NCBI RefSeq assembly: GCF_020026915.1
Contig: NZ_JAINUY010000001.1
Span: forward strand, 496,001 to 560,000
DNA: 64,000 nucleotides
Direction: 5' to 3'
Origin: Flavobacterium potami
GTDB lineage: Bacteria; Bacteroidota; Bacteroidia; Flavobacteriales; Flavobacteriaceae
The position numbers and the translations under genes were made by a program. The notes under the pieces are model-generated. The model saw only the letters and a program-made list of their open reading frames with translations. It was not told where the DNA came from and made no database searches. This document shows, piece by piece, positions 15,793 to 24,500 of this stretch; the first letter of the stretch is position 1, and the number at the start of each line of letters is the position of its first letter.

Positions 15793-15826
15793 TTTGGTAT
15801 ATATTTGTCTTTTTTAGGTATATTTG
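15793..15826 (+). promoter_or_regulatory. Possible promoter of the AraC-type regulator
   Basis: TATATTTG at 15819-15826 fits TAnnTTTG, with a TTTG at 15793-15796 about 22 nt upstream. A second TATATTTG lies at 15800-15807. It overlaps the TTG codon at 15824 that would be an alternative start, which favours the downstream ATG at 15848. Confidence 0.4.
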
Positions 15827-15847
15827 CATCTTCAAATAAATGAAATT

Positions 15848-16693
15848 ATGAAAAAAGAAAACTTATATGAGCCTTTTACGGTTTCTTTTGAAACGCTGAA
15901 TGAATATCCAGATGTGGGAGATCGTCATAATTTTTTCGAATTGGTTTATATTCTGGAAGGAACAGGAAGACAATGTATTAATAAGAATATTTTTGAGTAC
16001 GATCCTGGTCATTTGTTTTTATTGACGCCTGAGGATTGCCATAATTTTACGATTGAAACCGAAACGAAATTTTTCTTTTTACGATTCAATGATATTTATC
16101 TGAAAAATTCGAGTCTGCAGAATGAAAATATTCAACGATTGGAATATATTCTTCAAAATGCCAATCACCAGCCGGGTTGTATTCTTAAAAATGATCCGGA
16201 CAAATGTCTGGTGAAAGTAATGATTGAAGCGATTTGCCGTGAACATCAGGATAAAGATGTTTACAATCAGGAATTGATTCAGCAGTTGGTGAATACGCTG
16301 ATTATTATTGTAGCGAGAAATATCGCGAAATATCTGCCAGAGCAAGTTTCAATAAGTACGGAAGCTAAAGCGATGGATATTCTACAATATATTCAGAACA
16401 ATATTTACTATCCTGAAAAAATTAAAGCGGAATCAATTAGTGATTATTTTGGAATTTCGAATACGTATTTAGGGCGTTATTTTAAGAAACATGCTAGCGA
16501 AACGATGCAACAATATATCAGTAATTATAAAACGAAACTGATTGAACATCGCTTGCAATTTAGCGATAAGCGGATCAATGAAATTGCGTATGAATTTGGT
16601 TTTACGGATGAAAGCCACTTTAATAAATTCTTTAAAAAACAAAAAGGAAATAGTCCGTCTGAGTTTAGAAAGACGATTCGTCTTAGCGCTTAG
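15848..16693 (+). CDS. AraC-family transcriptional regulator with cupin sensor domain
   Basis: The N-terminal half (about 1-150) is a cupin-like effector domain (FFELVYILEGTGRQCIN, DPGHLFLLTPEDCHNF). The C-terminal 100 residues form the double HTH of AraC/XylS regulators (ISDYFGISNTYLGRYFKKH, then INEIAYEFGFTDESHFNKFF). The start is set at ATG 15848 (MKKENLYEPF). The open frame could begin at TTG 15824, but that codon overlaps a likely -7 promoter element. It diverges from the aldo/keto reductase gene, its probable target. Confidence 0.9.
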   Translation: MKKENLYEPFTVSFETLNEYPDVGDRHNFFELVYILEGTGRQCINKNIFEYDPGHLFLLTPEDCHNFTIETETKFFFLRFNDIYLKNSSLQNENIQRLEYILQNANHQPGCILKNDPDKCLVKVMIEAICREHQDKDVYNQELIQQLVNTLIIIVARNIAKYLPEQVSISTEAKAMDILQYIQNNIYYPEKIKAESISDYFGISNTYLGRYFKKHASETMQQYISNYKTKLIEHRLQFSDKRINEIAYEFGFTDESHFNKFFKKQKGNSPSEFRKTIRLSA

Positions 16694-16783
16694 TTTTTTA
16701 GCTACAAATTGCACAAATTTCCGCTAATTTTTTTGCCATAGATTAAGAAGATTATAAAGGATTTCCTTTTGAAGCTTATTGAA

Positions 16784-16856
16784 TTTTCTCCCGCAGATTT
16801 GGCAGATTTAAACAGATAAAAAAATCTGCTTGATCTGCCAAATCTGCGGGAGAAAA
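16784..16856. repeat. TTTTCTCCCGCAGATTT inverted-repeat element, 23-bp perfect arms
   Basis: Positions 16784-16806 are the exact complement of 16834-16856. It belongs to the CGCAGATTT family also seen at 11905 and 12041. It sits between the convergent AraC regulator and SMI1-like genes and could serve as a bidirectional terminator. The remaining stretch to 16917 has ATCCGCG-type half repeats. Confidence 0.85.
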
Positions 16857-16917
16857 ACAAAAAAATCCGTATAAATCCGCGTTTTCACAAAGCGAATCCG
16901 TTTTATCCGCGTTCTAT

Positions 16918-17979
16918 TTAATTCTCTTTTTCTATTATAAAACTAAAATGCTCGGTTTTACCTTCTCTTAAATTATTTATTTCATTTTGAACTAATTCTT
17001 CTAAAGAATTGGCAACAATGTTTCTATCCCAAGATTCATTTTGAAGTTCGATAATCTGTCCAAATTTTCCTTTTGAAGCAGGATCTGTATCGTAAAGCAA
17101 ATAATCGCCATTTCGTCCTGTTGCAAACGGAATCCATTTTGGGTTCGCGTAATTATTTGTGTTGATTTTTTCGAAATCAATTTCCTGTTCTGGTAAATCG
17201 TCTTCATCAAATTGTAAATCCTGAATTGACTCCCATTCTTCTTTGATGTCTTCAAACGGAATAAGTTCGTAACTCCAATTGTTTACACCAAATTGAAAAG
17301 TGGAAGTAACTGCATCGTAATCTACATTTTGAACTTTATAGAAATTTACTAATGCTGGCGGGATTTTTATATCGTCTTCTAAAACAGAATGTTGTTCGAT
17401 TTCTTCTGTAGAAATACCTTCGGTAAGATTGTAATAATCATTATTTTCGGAAACAATTTTATTGATTTCAGAAATCCATTCTTGCCATAAAGGTTCAAAA
17501 GTTTTGAATTCCGGATCAAGTGTTGCGCTGACTTTTTTGGGTTTTATTTCTTGTTCGTAAGCAGAAATACTTAAACCAGTAATTTTGCCATCTTCTTTAT
17601 CGAACCAAACACTTGTTCCACTAAGAATCAAGGCGCCGCTTCTGTCTCCTTTAAAAAGTTTTACAAGCTGGTCTTTATTGTTTTCGTAGTATTGGAATAA
17701 TTCCTGTCCGTCAAAAATGAATTCTTCGTTAAAAATACTTTTTGGGCTAAAATCATATTTAGGAAGTTCGAGTTCAATTCCGATACTTTCTACTTTATTT
17801 CCTTCTTTAGAAAAAGCCATAATACCTAGGTCATCCCAAGTGTAAATATGGTTGTATTTTTTTTCAACGTATCTGTAATCATTTCCTAAAGCTTCTTTTA
17901 AAACTTTGATATCAATTGGGAATTCGATGTTTACATTGTTAATCTGAAAGCCTGTTTTGGATAATTCAAGTTTTGTCAT
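16918..17979 (-). CDS. SMI1/KNR4 (SUKH)-like domain protein
   Basis: This 353-residue soluble acidic protein has two parts. The N-terminal about 150 residues (LELSKTGFQINNVNIEFP) form an unassigned beta-rich domain. The C-terminal part carries SMI1/KNR4 features: WQEWISEINKIVSE, then IPPALVNFYKVQNVDYDA, WIPFATGRNGDYLLYDTDP and GQIIELQNESWDR. SUKH proteins include toxin-immunity proteins and cell-wall-related regulators. No toxin gene is adjacent, so an immunity role is not supported here. It lies 17 bp downstream of the NlpC/P60 gene and is probably cotranscribed with it. Confidence 0.75.
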   Translation of the reverse strand: MTKLELSKTGFQINNVNIEFPIDIKVLKEALGNDYRYVEKKYNHIYTWDDLGIMAFSKEGNKVESIGIELELPKYDFSPKSIFNEEFIFDGQELFQYYENNKDQLVKLFKGDRSGALILSGTSVWFDKEDGKITGLSISAYEQEIKPKKVSATLDPEFKTFEPLWQEWISEINKIVSENNDYYNLTEGISTEEIEQHSVLEDDIKIPPALVNFYKVQNVDYDAVTSTFQFGVNNWSYELIPFEDIKEEWESIQDLQFDEDDLPEQEIDFEKINTNNYANPKWIPFATGRNGDYLLYDTDPASKGKFGQIIELQNESWDRNIVANSLEELVQNEINNLREGKTEHFSFIIEKEN

Positions 17980-17996
17980 TTTTGCTTTTTTAGGAG

Positions 17997-18758
17997 TTAT
18001 ATAATTTTCTTGATTACACGAAGTTTGTGTGTGTGTTTATTTAATTCGGGATTGTAAATTCCAGTATGGTCCAAACGGTCAATACGAACTTTTCCACTTG
18101 CGTGAATGATGTAATTATTGTCCATTATGATGCCTACGTGGGTTATGTTTCCTTCTTCATTATCAAAGAAAGCCAGATCTCCCGGTTCGCATTCTTCTAT
18201 AAAACTTAGAGGATCTCCTTCAAGCGCTTGCTGAGAGGCATCTCGATGGATTTTATAGCCGTTTAATTTGTAAACCATTTGCGTGAAGCCAGAACAGTCA
18301 ATTCCAAAAGGTGTTTTTCCGCCCCATAAATAAGGCGCATTCAAATACATGAAAGCAGTTTTGATTAAAGCGCTTTTAGGTTTGATGCCACTGATTTTGG
18401 TTCCTTCAAAATCAAAGTTAGCAGTATTGATTTCATTATTGTTTAAAAAAGACAATGAAGCCCCAAGTGGAATTGGAAGTAATAGGTTGTTGGGAGCAGT
18501 GATATAATCAATTAAATCGGCATTTAAGATGATTGCCTCTTTACTCAAAAGGTCAAATTGCTCTTTGGTAATTTCCTGATATTGCTTAGAATCGACCCAG
18601 CCTTCATAGTCATCAAACTGGATCCTAATTCGCGCCCACTGATTTTTGCGTTCTAAAATTTCGATATGCTCGCCAAACAAAAGTTGCGTAACGATTTCGC
18701 TTCTGTCGCTGGCTTCAGCTCGAACGGGCACTATGGCTAAATTGCAAATTCCAAACAT
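17997..18758 (-). CDS. NlpC/P60 family C40 peptidase with N-terminal SH3-like domain
   Basis: This 253-residue protein has an SH3b-like N-terminal domain (IVPVRAEASDRSEIVTQLLF, WVDSKQYQEI). The C-terminal NlpC/P60 domain has the catalytic Cys155 in PFGIDCSGF, His207 in ITHVGII and His219 in YIIHASG. It has no signal peptide, which matches the cytoplasmic murein-peptide recycling dipeptidyl peptidases of the YkfC/DPP VI type. It would cleave gamma-D-Glu-diamino acid bonds in cell-wall peptides. A SUKH-like gene follows after 17 bp. Confidence 0.9.
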   Translation of the reverse strand: MFGICNLAIVPVRAEASDRSEIVTQLLFGEHIEILERKNQWARIRIQFDDYEGWVDSKQYQEITKEQFDLLSKEAIILNADLIDYITAPNNLLLPIPLGASLSFLNNNEINTANFDFEGTKISGIKPKSALIKTAFMYLNAPYLWGGKTPFGIDCSGFTQMVYKLNGYKIHRDASQQALEGDPLSFIEECEPGDLAFFDNEEGNITHVGIIMDNNYIIHASGKVRIDRLDHTGIYNPELNKHTHKLRVIKKII

Positions 18759-18828
18759 TTAAGGAAAATTATAAGTTTAAAATTAGGAGTTATAAAGATT
18801 ATAACTCCTAATTTTTTGTGATATTGTT

Positions 18829-20007
18829 TTAAGCTCTTTCGATAACAATTGCCGATGCGCCACCACCACCGTTGCAAATTGCAGCAGCTCCGGTTTTAGC
18901 ATTGTTTTGTTCTAAAACATTAAGCAAAGTTACAATGATACGTGCTCCAGAAGCTCCAAGAGGATGTCCTAAAGAAACTGCGCCACCATTTACGTTTACT
19001 TTATCGTTATCAAGGTTTAATATTTTTGCATTAGCTAATCCAACTACAGAAAAAGCTTCGTTAAATTCGAAGAAATCTACATCTGAAATCGAAATTCCTG
19101 CTTTGTCTAAAGCTTTTGGTAAAGCTTTTGCTGGACTTGTTGTAAACCATTTTGGTTCTTGTGCAGCATCTGCGTATCCTTTTATGTAAGCCAGAGGTTT
19201 TAAACCTAATGCATTTGCTTTTTCTTCAGACATTAAAACTAAGGCAGCAGCTCCGTCATTAATTGTTGAAGCGTTTGCAGCAGTTACTGTTCCGTCTTTA
19301 GTGAAAACGGCACTAAGAGAAGGAATTTTATCTAATTTGACATTAGTATATTCTTCATCTTTAGAAAATATAATTGGTTCGCCACGTCTTTGTGGTACTT
19401 CAACAGGAACTACTTCATTGTCGAATTTTCCAGCATCCCAAGCTTTGGCACTTCTTTCATAAGATTGAATTGCGAATGCGTCTTGTTCTTCACGGCTGAT
19501 TTTGTATTCAGATGCACATAAATCAGCGCAAACTCCCATTGCGTTGTTATCGTAAGCATCTGTTAAACCATCTTTTTGCATTCCGTCTAACATAGTTGCA
19601 GGACCAAATTTGTTTCCAGCGCGCATTTGCACGTAATGCGGAATCAAACTCATGCTTTCCATTCCACCTGCTACTACAATTTCAGCGTCTCCACAGGCGA
19701 TTGCTTGAGCAGCAAACATTACAGCTTTCATTCCAGAGGCGCAAACTTTGTTTACTGTTGTAGCAGCAACTTCTTCAGACAAACCGGCAAAAAGTGCTGC
19801 CTGGCGAGCTGGTGCTTGTCCAACTCCTGCCTGAATTACATTCCCCATGAAAACTTCATCAACTAATTTTGGGTCAAGGTTAATTTTTGAAAGGGCTCCC
19901 TTTATAGCGGCAGCGCCTAGTTTTGGTGCAGGTACGGTAGATAACCCTCCCATGAAACTTCCGATAGGTGTTCTAACGGCAGAAACGATAACAACTCTTT
20001 TGTTCAT
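18829..20007 (-). CDS. Acetyl-CoA C-acyltransferase (thiolase)
   Basis: This 392-residue enzyme starts at ATG 20007-20005 (MNKRVVIVSAVRTPIGSFMG). Thiolase signatures are complete: the nucleophile Cys in NKVCASGMKAV, NEAFSVV, GGAVSLGHPLGASGAR, and the acid/base Cys in AICNGGGGAS. It either condenses two acetyl-CoA or cleaves 3-ketoacyl-CoA. The frame stays open 57 codons further upstream, but a TTG-19 nt-TAnnTTTG promoter lies inside that extension, so the downstream ATG is the real start. Monocistronic. Confidence 0.94.
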   Translation of the reverse strand: MNKRVVIVSAVRTPIGSFMGGLSTVPAPKLGAAAIKGALSKINLDPKLVDEVFMGNVIQAGVGQAPARQAALFAGLSEEVAATTVNKVCASGMKAVMFAAQAIACGDAEIVVAGGMESMSLIPHYVQMRAGNKFGPATMLDGMQKDGLTDAYDNNAMGVCADLCASEYKISREEQDAFAIQSYERSAKAWDAGKFDNEVVPVEVPQRRGEPIIFSKDEEYTNVKLDKIPSLSAVFTKDGTVTAANASTINDGAAALVLMSEEKANALGLKPLAYIKGYADAAQEPKWFTTSPAKALPKALDKAGISISDVDFFEFNEAFSVVGLANAKILNLDNDKVNVNGGAVSLGHPLGASGARIIVTLLNVLEQNNAKTGAAAICNGGGGASAIVIERA

Positions 20008-20033
20008 GTTCTGTTTAATATTAGTTAATAAAG

Positions 20034-20063
20034 CAAATTTAATGTTTATTTGAATAAATTCAA
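20034..20063 (-). promoter_or_regulatory. Bacteroidota-type promoter of the thiolase gene
   Basis: On the minus strand TTG (complement of 20061-20063) is followed after 19 nt by TAAATTTG (complement of 20034-20041), matching TTG-N19-TAnnTTTG. Transcription would begin near 20027, about 20 nt before the ATG at 20007. Confidence 0.7.
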
Positions 20064-20184
20064 ATTTTGTAGCAAAGAGGTCGGATTTTAAAATTAAGAT
20101 GAAATTTTTGTTAATTCTATTTATTTGATTGTGAAGTGTTTTTGAAAAAAGATAAAAAAAAATAGAAAAAAACCTCAAAAAAGC

Positions 20185-20215
20185 TTGTGAGAAATGGAAT
20201 GTTGTTATACATTTG
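20185..20215 (+). promoter_or_regulatory. Promoter of the tRNA cluster
   Basis: TTG at 20185-20187 and TACATTTG at 20208-20215, 20 nt apart, fit the Bacteroidota consensus. The expected start site (about 20221) is roughly 27 nt before tRNA-Ser. Confidence 0.8.
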
Positions 20216-20247
20216 CACTCGCAAAACAGAACGCGTTTCTTGAGCTT

Positions 20248-20331
20248 GGAGAGGTGCCAGAGCGGTAATGGAGCAGATTGCTAATCTGTCGACGGGTAAC
20301 CGTCGCCAGGGTTCGAGTCCCTGTCTCTCCG
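20248..20331 (+). tRNA. tRNA-Ser (GCT)
   Basis: This 84-nt cloverleaf has the acceptor stem GGAGAGG/TCTCTCC with discriminator G. The anticodon arm CAGAT-TGCTAAT places GCT in the loop, a long variable arm (GACGGGTAACCGTC) marks a class II tRNA, and the T arm contains GGTTCGAGTCC. CCA is not encoded. Confidence 0.95.
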
Positions 20332-20345
20332 CTTAAATTTTGCCT

Positions 20346-20420
20346 CGGGGTGTAGCGTAGCCCGGTTATCGCGCCTGCTTTGGGAGCAGGAGGCCGCAGG
20401 TTCGAATCCTGCCACCCCGA
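20346..20420 (+). tRNA. tRNA-Pro (TGG)
   Basis: This 75-nt cloverleaf has acceptor arms CGGGGTG and CACCCCG, discriminator A, anticodon stem CCTGC/GCAGG with TGG in the loop, and T loop GGTTCGAATCC. It is the second gene of the tRNA operon. Confidence 0.95.
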
Positions 20421-20450
20421 CAGAACTTTGCCATAAGTTTAAAAAAAAAT

Positions 20451-20524
20451 GGTTCCATAGCTCAGCTGGATAGAGCAACGCACTTCTAATGCGTAGGTCG
20501 AAGGTTCGAATCCTTCTGGGATCA
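20451..20524 (+). tRNA. tRNA-Arg (TCT)
   Basis: This 74-nt cloverleaf begins GGTTCCATAGCTCAGCTGG and ends TGGGATCA. The anticodon stem GCACT/ATGC frames TCT, and the T loop is GGTTCGAATCC. It is the last gene of the tRNA operon, followed at once by a terminator. Confidence 0.95.
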
Positions 20525-20528
20525 CAAC

Positions 20529-20557
20529 AAGCCACTCAATTTGAGTGGCTTTTTTGT
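20529..20557 (+). terminator. Rho-independent terminator of the tRNA cluster
   Basis: GCCACTCAA (20531-20539) pairs with TTGAGTGGC (20541-20549), followed by TTTTTTG. Perfect 9-bp stem plus a T run. Confidence 0.9.
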
Positions 20558-20650
20558 TTTCAGTTACTGACATTGGTATTCTGAAACCGTTCAAGATTAT
20601 TGTTTGGATGAATTCTTTAAAAGGTTTTATAGGTTATCGCTAAAAATAGT

Positions 20651-20680
20651 AAAGCCGCTCAATTTTGAGCGGCTTTTGTT
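20651..20680. terminator. Rho-independent terminator, possibly bidirectional
   Basis: GCCGCTCAA (20654-20662) pairs with TTGAGCGGC (20665-20673), followed by TTTTG on the plus strand. On the minus strand it lies about 37 bp after the stop of the phosphopantetheinyl transferase gene. It could end the NRPS/PKS operon. Confidence 0.75.
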
Positions 20681-20709
20681 TTAATATTTTCTAATTGAAG
20701 TATTTGCTT

Positions 20710-21501
20710 TTATTTTACCATCTCCAATAAATCAAATATGGTATGAGAGACATTGTACAAATGTATATTTACAGGAGTTGTCGGTAAGCCTTCAAATGCT
20801 ATTGCAGCCAAATAATCATCAGCAAGGTCAAAACTTCTAACTTGCCAATTTTGAGAGTTTTTTATTAAAGAAAAATCTAAATTATGCTCTCCGTCTAAAC
20901 ATTGAATGAATTTAAAATCTTCGTCGATTCCTTTTCCTAATGCTTTAACAAAGGCTTCTTTTCGTGTCCATAAAGTGTAGAAAGTATTTTTTTTATCAAT
21001 GGCGTTCTGGATTATTTCGGTTTCGTTATCATTAAAAACATCAGGAAGGAGGCTTGTAAAGTTGAAATCTTTACTCATATATTCAATATCGAGCCCTACT
21101 TTTTTTCTGGAGACTGCGATTGCTGCAAAATCTTCAGAATGTGAAATATTAAAATGAAGCCACGGATGTGAGGCTAGGTAAGGCTTTTTATTGAAATCAT
21201 AATCCAAATAGATGTTTTTGATGTTCAGTTTCGTGTAAGCTGCCAAAATGAGCTTTAAAATGGATCTGTAGATGATGAATCTGTCTTTGTCAATTTCTTT
21301 ATAAAACCGTTTGACTCTTTTTAGTTCTATGGAATTAAGAAATTGGACTAATTCAGATTTTATATCGCTGAAATTGGGCAAATAGATAGTGTAGATGATA
21401 ATATCATCACTATCTAAAGAGTACCCTTTTTCAGGATTAAAATCAACACCTTTTAAATCTAGAAACGAAATAGAGAGCTTAGAGGTTTTCATGGTTTTCA
21501 T
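20710..21501 (-). CDS. 4'-phosphopantetheinyl transferase, Sfp type
   Basis: This 263-residue enzyme moves the phosphopantetheine arm of CoA onto the carrier-protein serines of the adjacent NRPS/PKS. The signature residues are present: D138 and E140 in VGLDIEYM, and W178-T-R-K-E182-A-F-V-K in the second motif. HFNISHSEDF (about 116-125) is the typical CoA-binding region. The start is MKTMKT; either ATG (21501 or 21492) overlaps the end of the NRPS gene (stop at 21479-21481). This indicates translational coupling and a dedicated role for this cluster. Confidence 0.92.
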   Translation of the reverse strand: MKTMKTSKLSISFLDLKGVDFNPEKGYSLDSDDIIIYTIYLPNFSDIKSELVQFLNSIELKRVKRFYKEIDKDRFIIYRSILKLILAAYTKLNIKNIYLDYDFNKKPYLASHPWLHFNISHSEDFAAIAVSRKKVGLDIEYMSKDFNFTSLLPDVFNDNETEIIQNAIDKKNTFYTLWTRKEAFVKALGKGIDEDFKFIQCLDGEHNLDFSLIKNSQNWQVRSFDLADDYLAAIAFEGLPTTPVNIHLYNVSHTIFDLLEMVK

Positions 21502-24500
21502 CTAAAATATCTTGAAGTAATCGCGCTAATACTTTGTCATTTGGCGGAGCTACAATATTTAAGTGATTTCCAGAAATGTTGTGAATATTAACACCTCCTA
21601 ATGCTGCTTTTTTCCATCCCAAATGTGTTGGATCTAGTTTGTAATTATCATCATCTTTTGATCGAAACAAATCGACTTTGAATTTTTGGGGTTTAAGGTG
21701 ATAGAGATCAACAATTTTTTTCACCATAGCGTCTGCTACGATGAATTCTTTTAGGGCTAATTCTTCCTGTTCGGTCATTTCGACTTTTTTGCCAAAATGT
21801 CTTTGCAGGATATATTCTTTTTTTCCGTTAATACGCATTTTGAAAGCCTTCCAGCTTAAAAGCATTTCTTTTAAAAAGTCTAATCTTCGGTGTGTTTTGT
21901 CTAAATATCTAACGAGTTGTTTTCTTCGGAATGTTCCGTAGTAATAAGAAGAATCTACGTAAGAATCGAGTAGACCGGTAAAGCTGACTTCTTTTCCTAA
22001 TTCTTTTAATTGACGTGTCATTTCAAAAGCGACAACTCCACCAAAAGAAAAACCTGCCAAAGCATACGGCCCTTTTGGATTTACTTTGATAATGGCATCG
22101 ATGTAGTACGCTGCCATGGCTTCAATTGATTCATACCATCCGTCAAAACCTTTTGGTTTGGTTCCTTGAATACCATAAATAGGCTGATCATCATCGAAAT
22201 GTTTGCTAAGATTTATGAAATTTAAAACATTCAATCCTGCTCCGTGAACAATGAAAAGAGGAACTTTGTTTCCTTCTGGTTTTATCGGAACTAAGCAATC
22301 GGAATAAATTTCTGTGCCTGTATTTAATAGTTTTGCAAATTTTTCTACTGTTGAATATTTGAATAAAGCTGACAGAGGAATTCGTATTCCGGTATGTTTT
22401 TCAATTTCAATCATCACTTTCACACCTTTGATTGAATGACCTCCCATTTCGAAGAAATCACTAAAAATATCAATATTTTCTAGATTTAAACTGTCTTTCC
22501 AAATCGTTGCTACGATATTTTCTTCTTCAGTTCGTGGTGCTGTATAAGTAATTTTTTTGTTGGCTTTGTATTTTGCTAATTCTTTACGATCAATTTTACC
22601 GTTTAATGTCGTGGGTACTTTTTCGATTAAATTAAAATCATGCGGAATTAATTGCGCAGGTAATCGTGCGCTTAAAGTTTCTCTCCAAGTAGGAATTAGT
22701 GCTTCAGCTTCTTCAATACTTGACTCCGGTACGATATGGGCCACCAAGAAATTTTCGTCGGCTAATACTACCGCAGATTTTATTCCGTCAAGTGATAATA
22801 AAACTTGTTCAACTTCGCCCGGTTCGATACGATGACCTCTAATTTTAACTTGTTGATCTAGACGTCCTAAGCATTCTATTTCATTATTCGGAAGCAGTTT
22901 TCCTAAATCGCCAGTACGGTACATTATATCTTCTTTGTTTGCTGAAAATTTGTTTAGAATGAATTTTTCAGCAGAAAGTTCAGGTCTGTTCCAGTAGCCT
23001 TTTGCAACGCCATCACCACCAATAACAATTTCTCCTATATTTCCAGGTGCGACAAGTTGTCCTTCATTATCGATTAAATAAATTTGAGTGTTTCCAATCG
23101 GTTTTCCAATTGTAATCAGTTTATCTTCGGCTTTGATTTCTTTTACAGATGACCATACGGTGGTTTCTGTTGGGCCGTAAACGTTCCAAAGCGTATCACA
23201 TTTAGATAAAAGCTGTTTAGCAAGATCAATAGGCATGGCTTCGCCACCGCATAATGCTTTAATGGGCAGTTTTTCTGACCATCCAGAATCTAAAAGCATC
23301 GACCATGTTGTCGGGGTTGCTTGCAAGAAATTGATGTTTTCGTTTTTTACCAAATCGATTAAAAGTCTTCCGTCTCTCGCTGTTTCATGATCGGCCAATA
23401 TTAATGTTGCTCCTTTTATGAGTGGTAAATACAGCTCTAGCCCTGCAATGTCAAAAGATATTGTGGTAATAGAAAGCAATCTGTCATTTTCCTCAATTCC
23501 AGGTTCCAATGCCATGCTGCAAAGAAAGTTTACTAAATTTTTATGGGTAATTGGTACTCCTTTAGGGTTTCCTGTTGATCCTGATGTATAGAGTATGTAT
23601 GCGTTATGGTCTGAATTAACCAAAAATGGAAGTGGCAGGTGAGAATATTGATCTAACGCTTCTATAGCATCTTCAATAAAAAGTGTTTGCGGCCATGATG
23701 GTAACGATGCAAATAATGTTTTGCTGGTTAATAAAACTCTCGCATTAGAATCGTTTAGCATAAATTCTAATCGTTCTTTTGGATATTCAGGGTCTAGAGG
23801 TAAGTATGCCGCGCCACATTGCATTATAGCTAATAATGAATAAAGTAATTCTGGACTTCTTGGAAAAGATACAGCGATAAAATCGCCAGGTTGAACTCCC
23901 TGCGCTTTTAGATAATGCGCCATCTGATTTACCTTTTCGTGTAATTCTGTATAAGTAGTTTTTATATCATGGTATTCGACTGCTATTTTAGTTGGTGTAA
24001 TTTCAGATTGTTTTCTTAATAACTCGGTTAATGTTATGTCCGGATATGCCATTTCGGTAGTATTCAAATCTGCATAATCTGCAAGATAATTACCGCCTAT
24101 TATATCTGATAAAGGATTTGTCGGGTTGGCAATAAGTTCTTTGATTATTTCTTCAAAAGAAGTCATCATTTTGTTTATCGTCTCCGGTTTGAATAAGGTT
24201 GTATTATATGTCCATTGAAATGAAGGCCCGCTTTTAGCTCTAAAAATATGAAGCTGGATTTCAAATGTTCCAAATTCTCTCGGATTTGGATTGAAACTAT
24301 GAGAAAGACCTGTGAATGAAAAATCATCTTCAATCGTTCTGCTCAAGTCTACTGTCAATATAACTGGTACTAACGGAATTCGGGATGGATCTCTTGTTAT
24401 TGGAAAACTTTTTATAAGATGTCCAAAAGTAACTTGCTGATGTTCGTAAGCATCAAATAGCTGTGTGTTTCTTTGTTTTAAATAATCTAAAAAGCTGTTG

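Noticed and set aside
16918..18758. SUKH-like protein as immunity partner of the NlpC/P60 protein acting as a toxin
   Set aside because: The peptidase has no export signal or toxin-delivery domain and looks like a cytoplasmic recycling enzyme, so a toxin-immunity pair is not supported.
20008..20178. 57-codon N-terminal extension of the thiolase
   Set aside because: It contains the promoter elements at 20034-20063 and has no similarity to the thiolase fold; the conserved start is at 20007.
20281..20535. An 84-codon minus-strand frame across the tRNA genes
   Set aside because: It is fully antisense to three tRNAs; the translated text (RIRTFDLRIRSALLYPAELW) is a well-known false product of tRNA-antisense frames.
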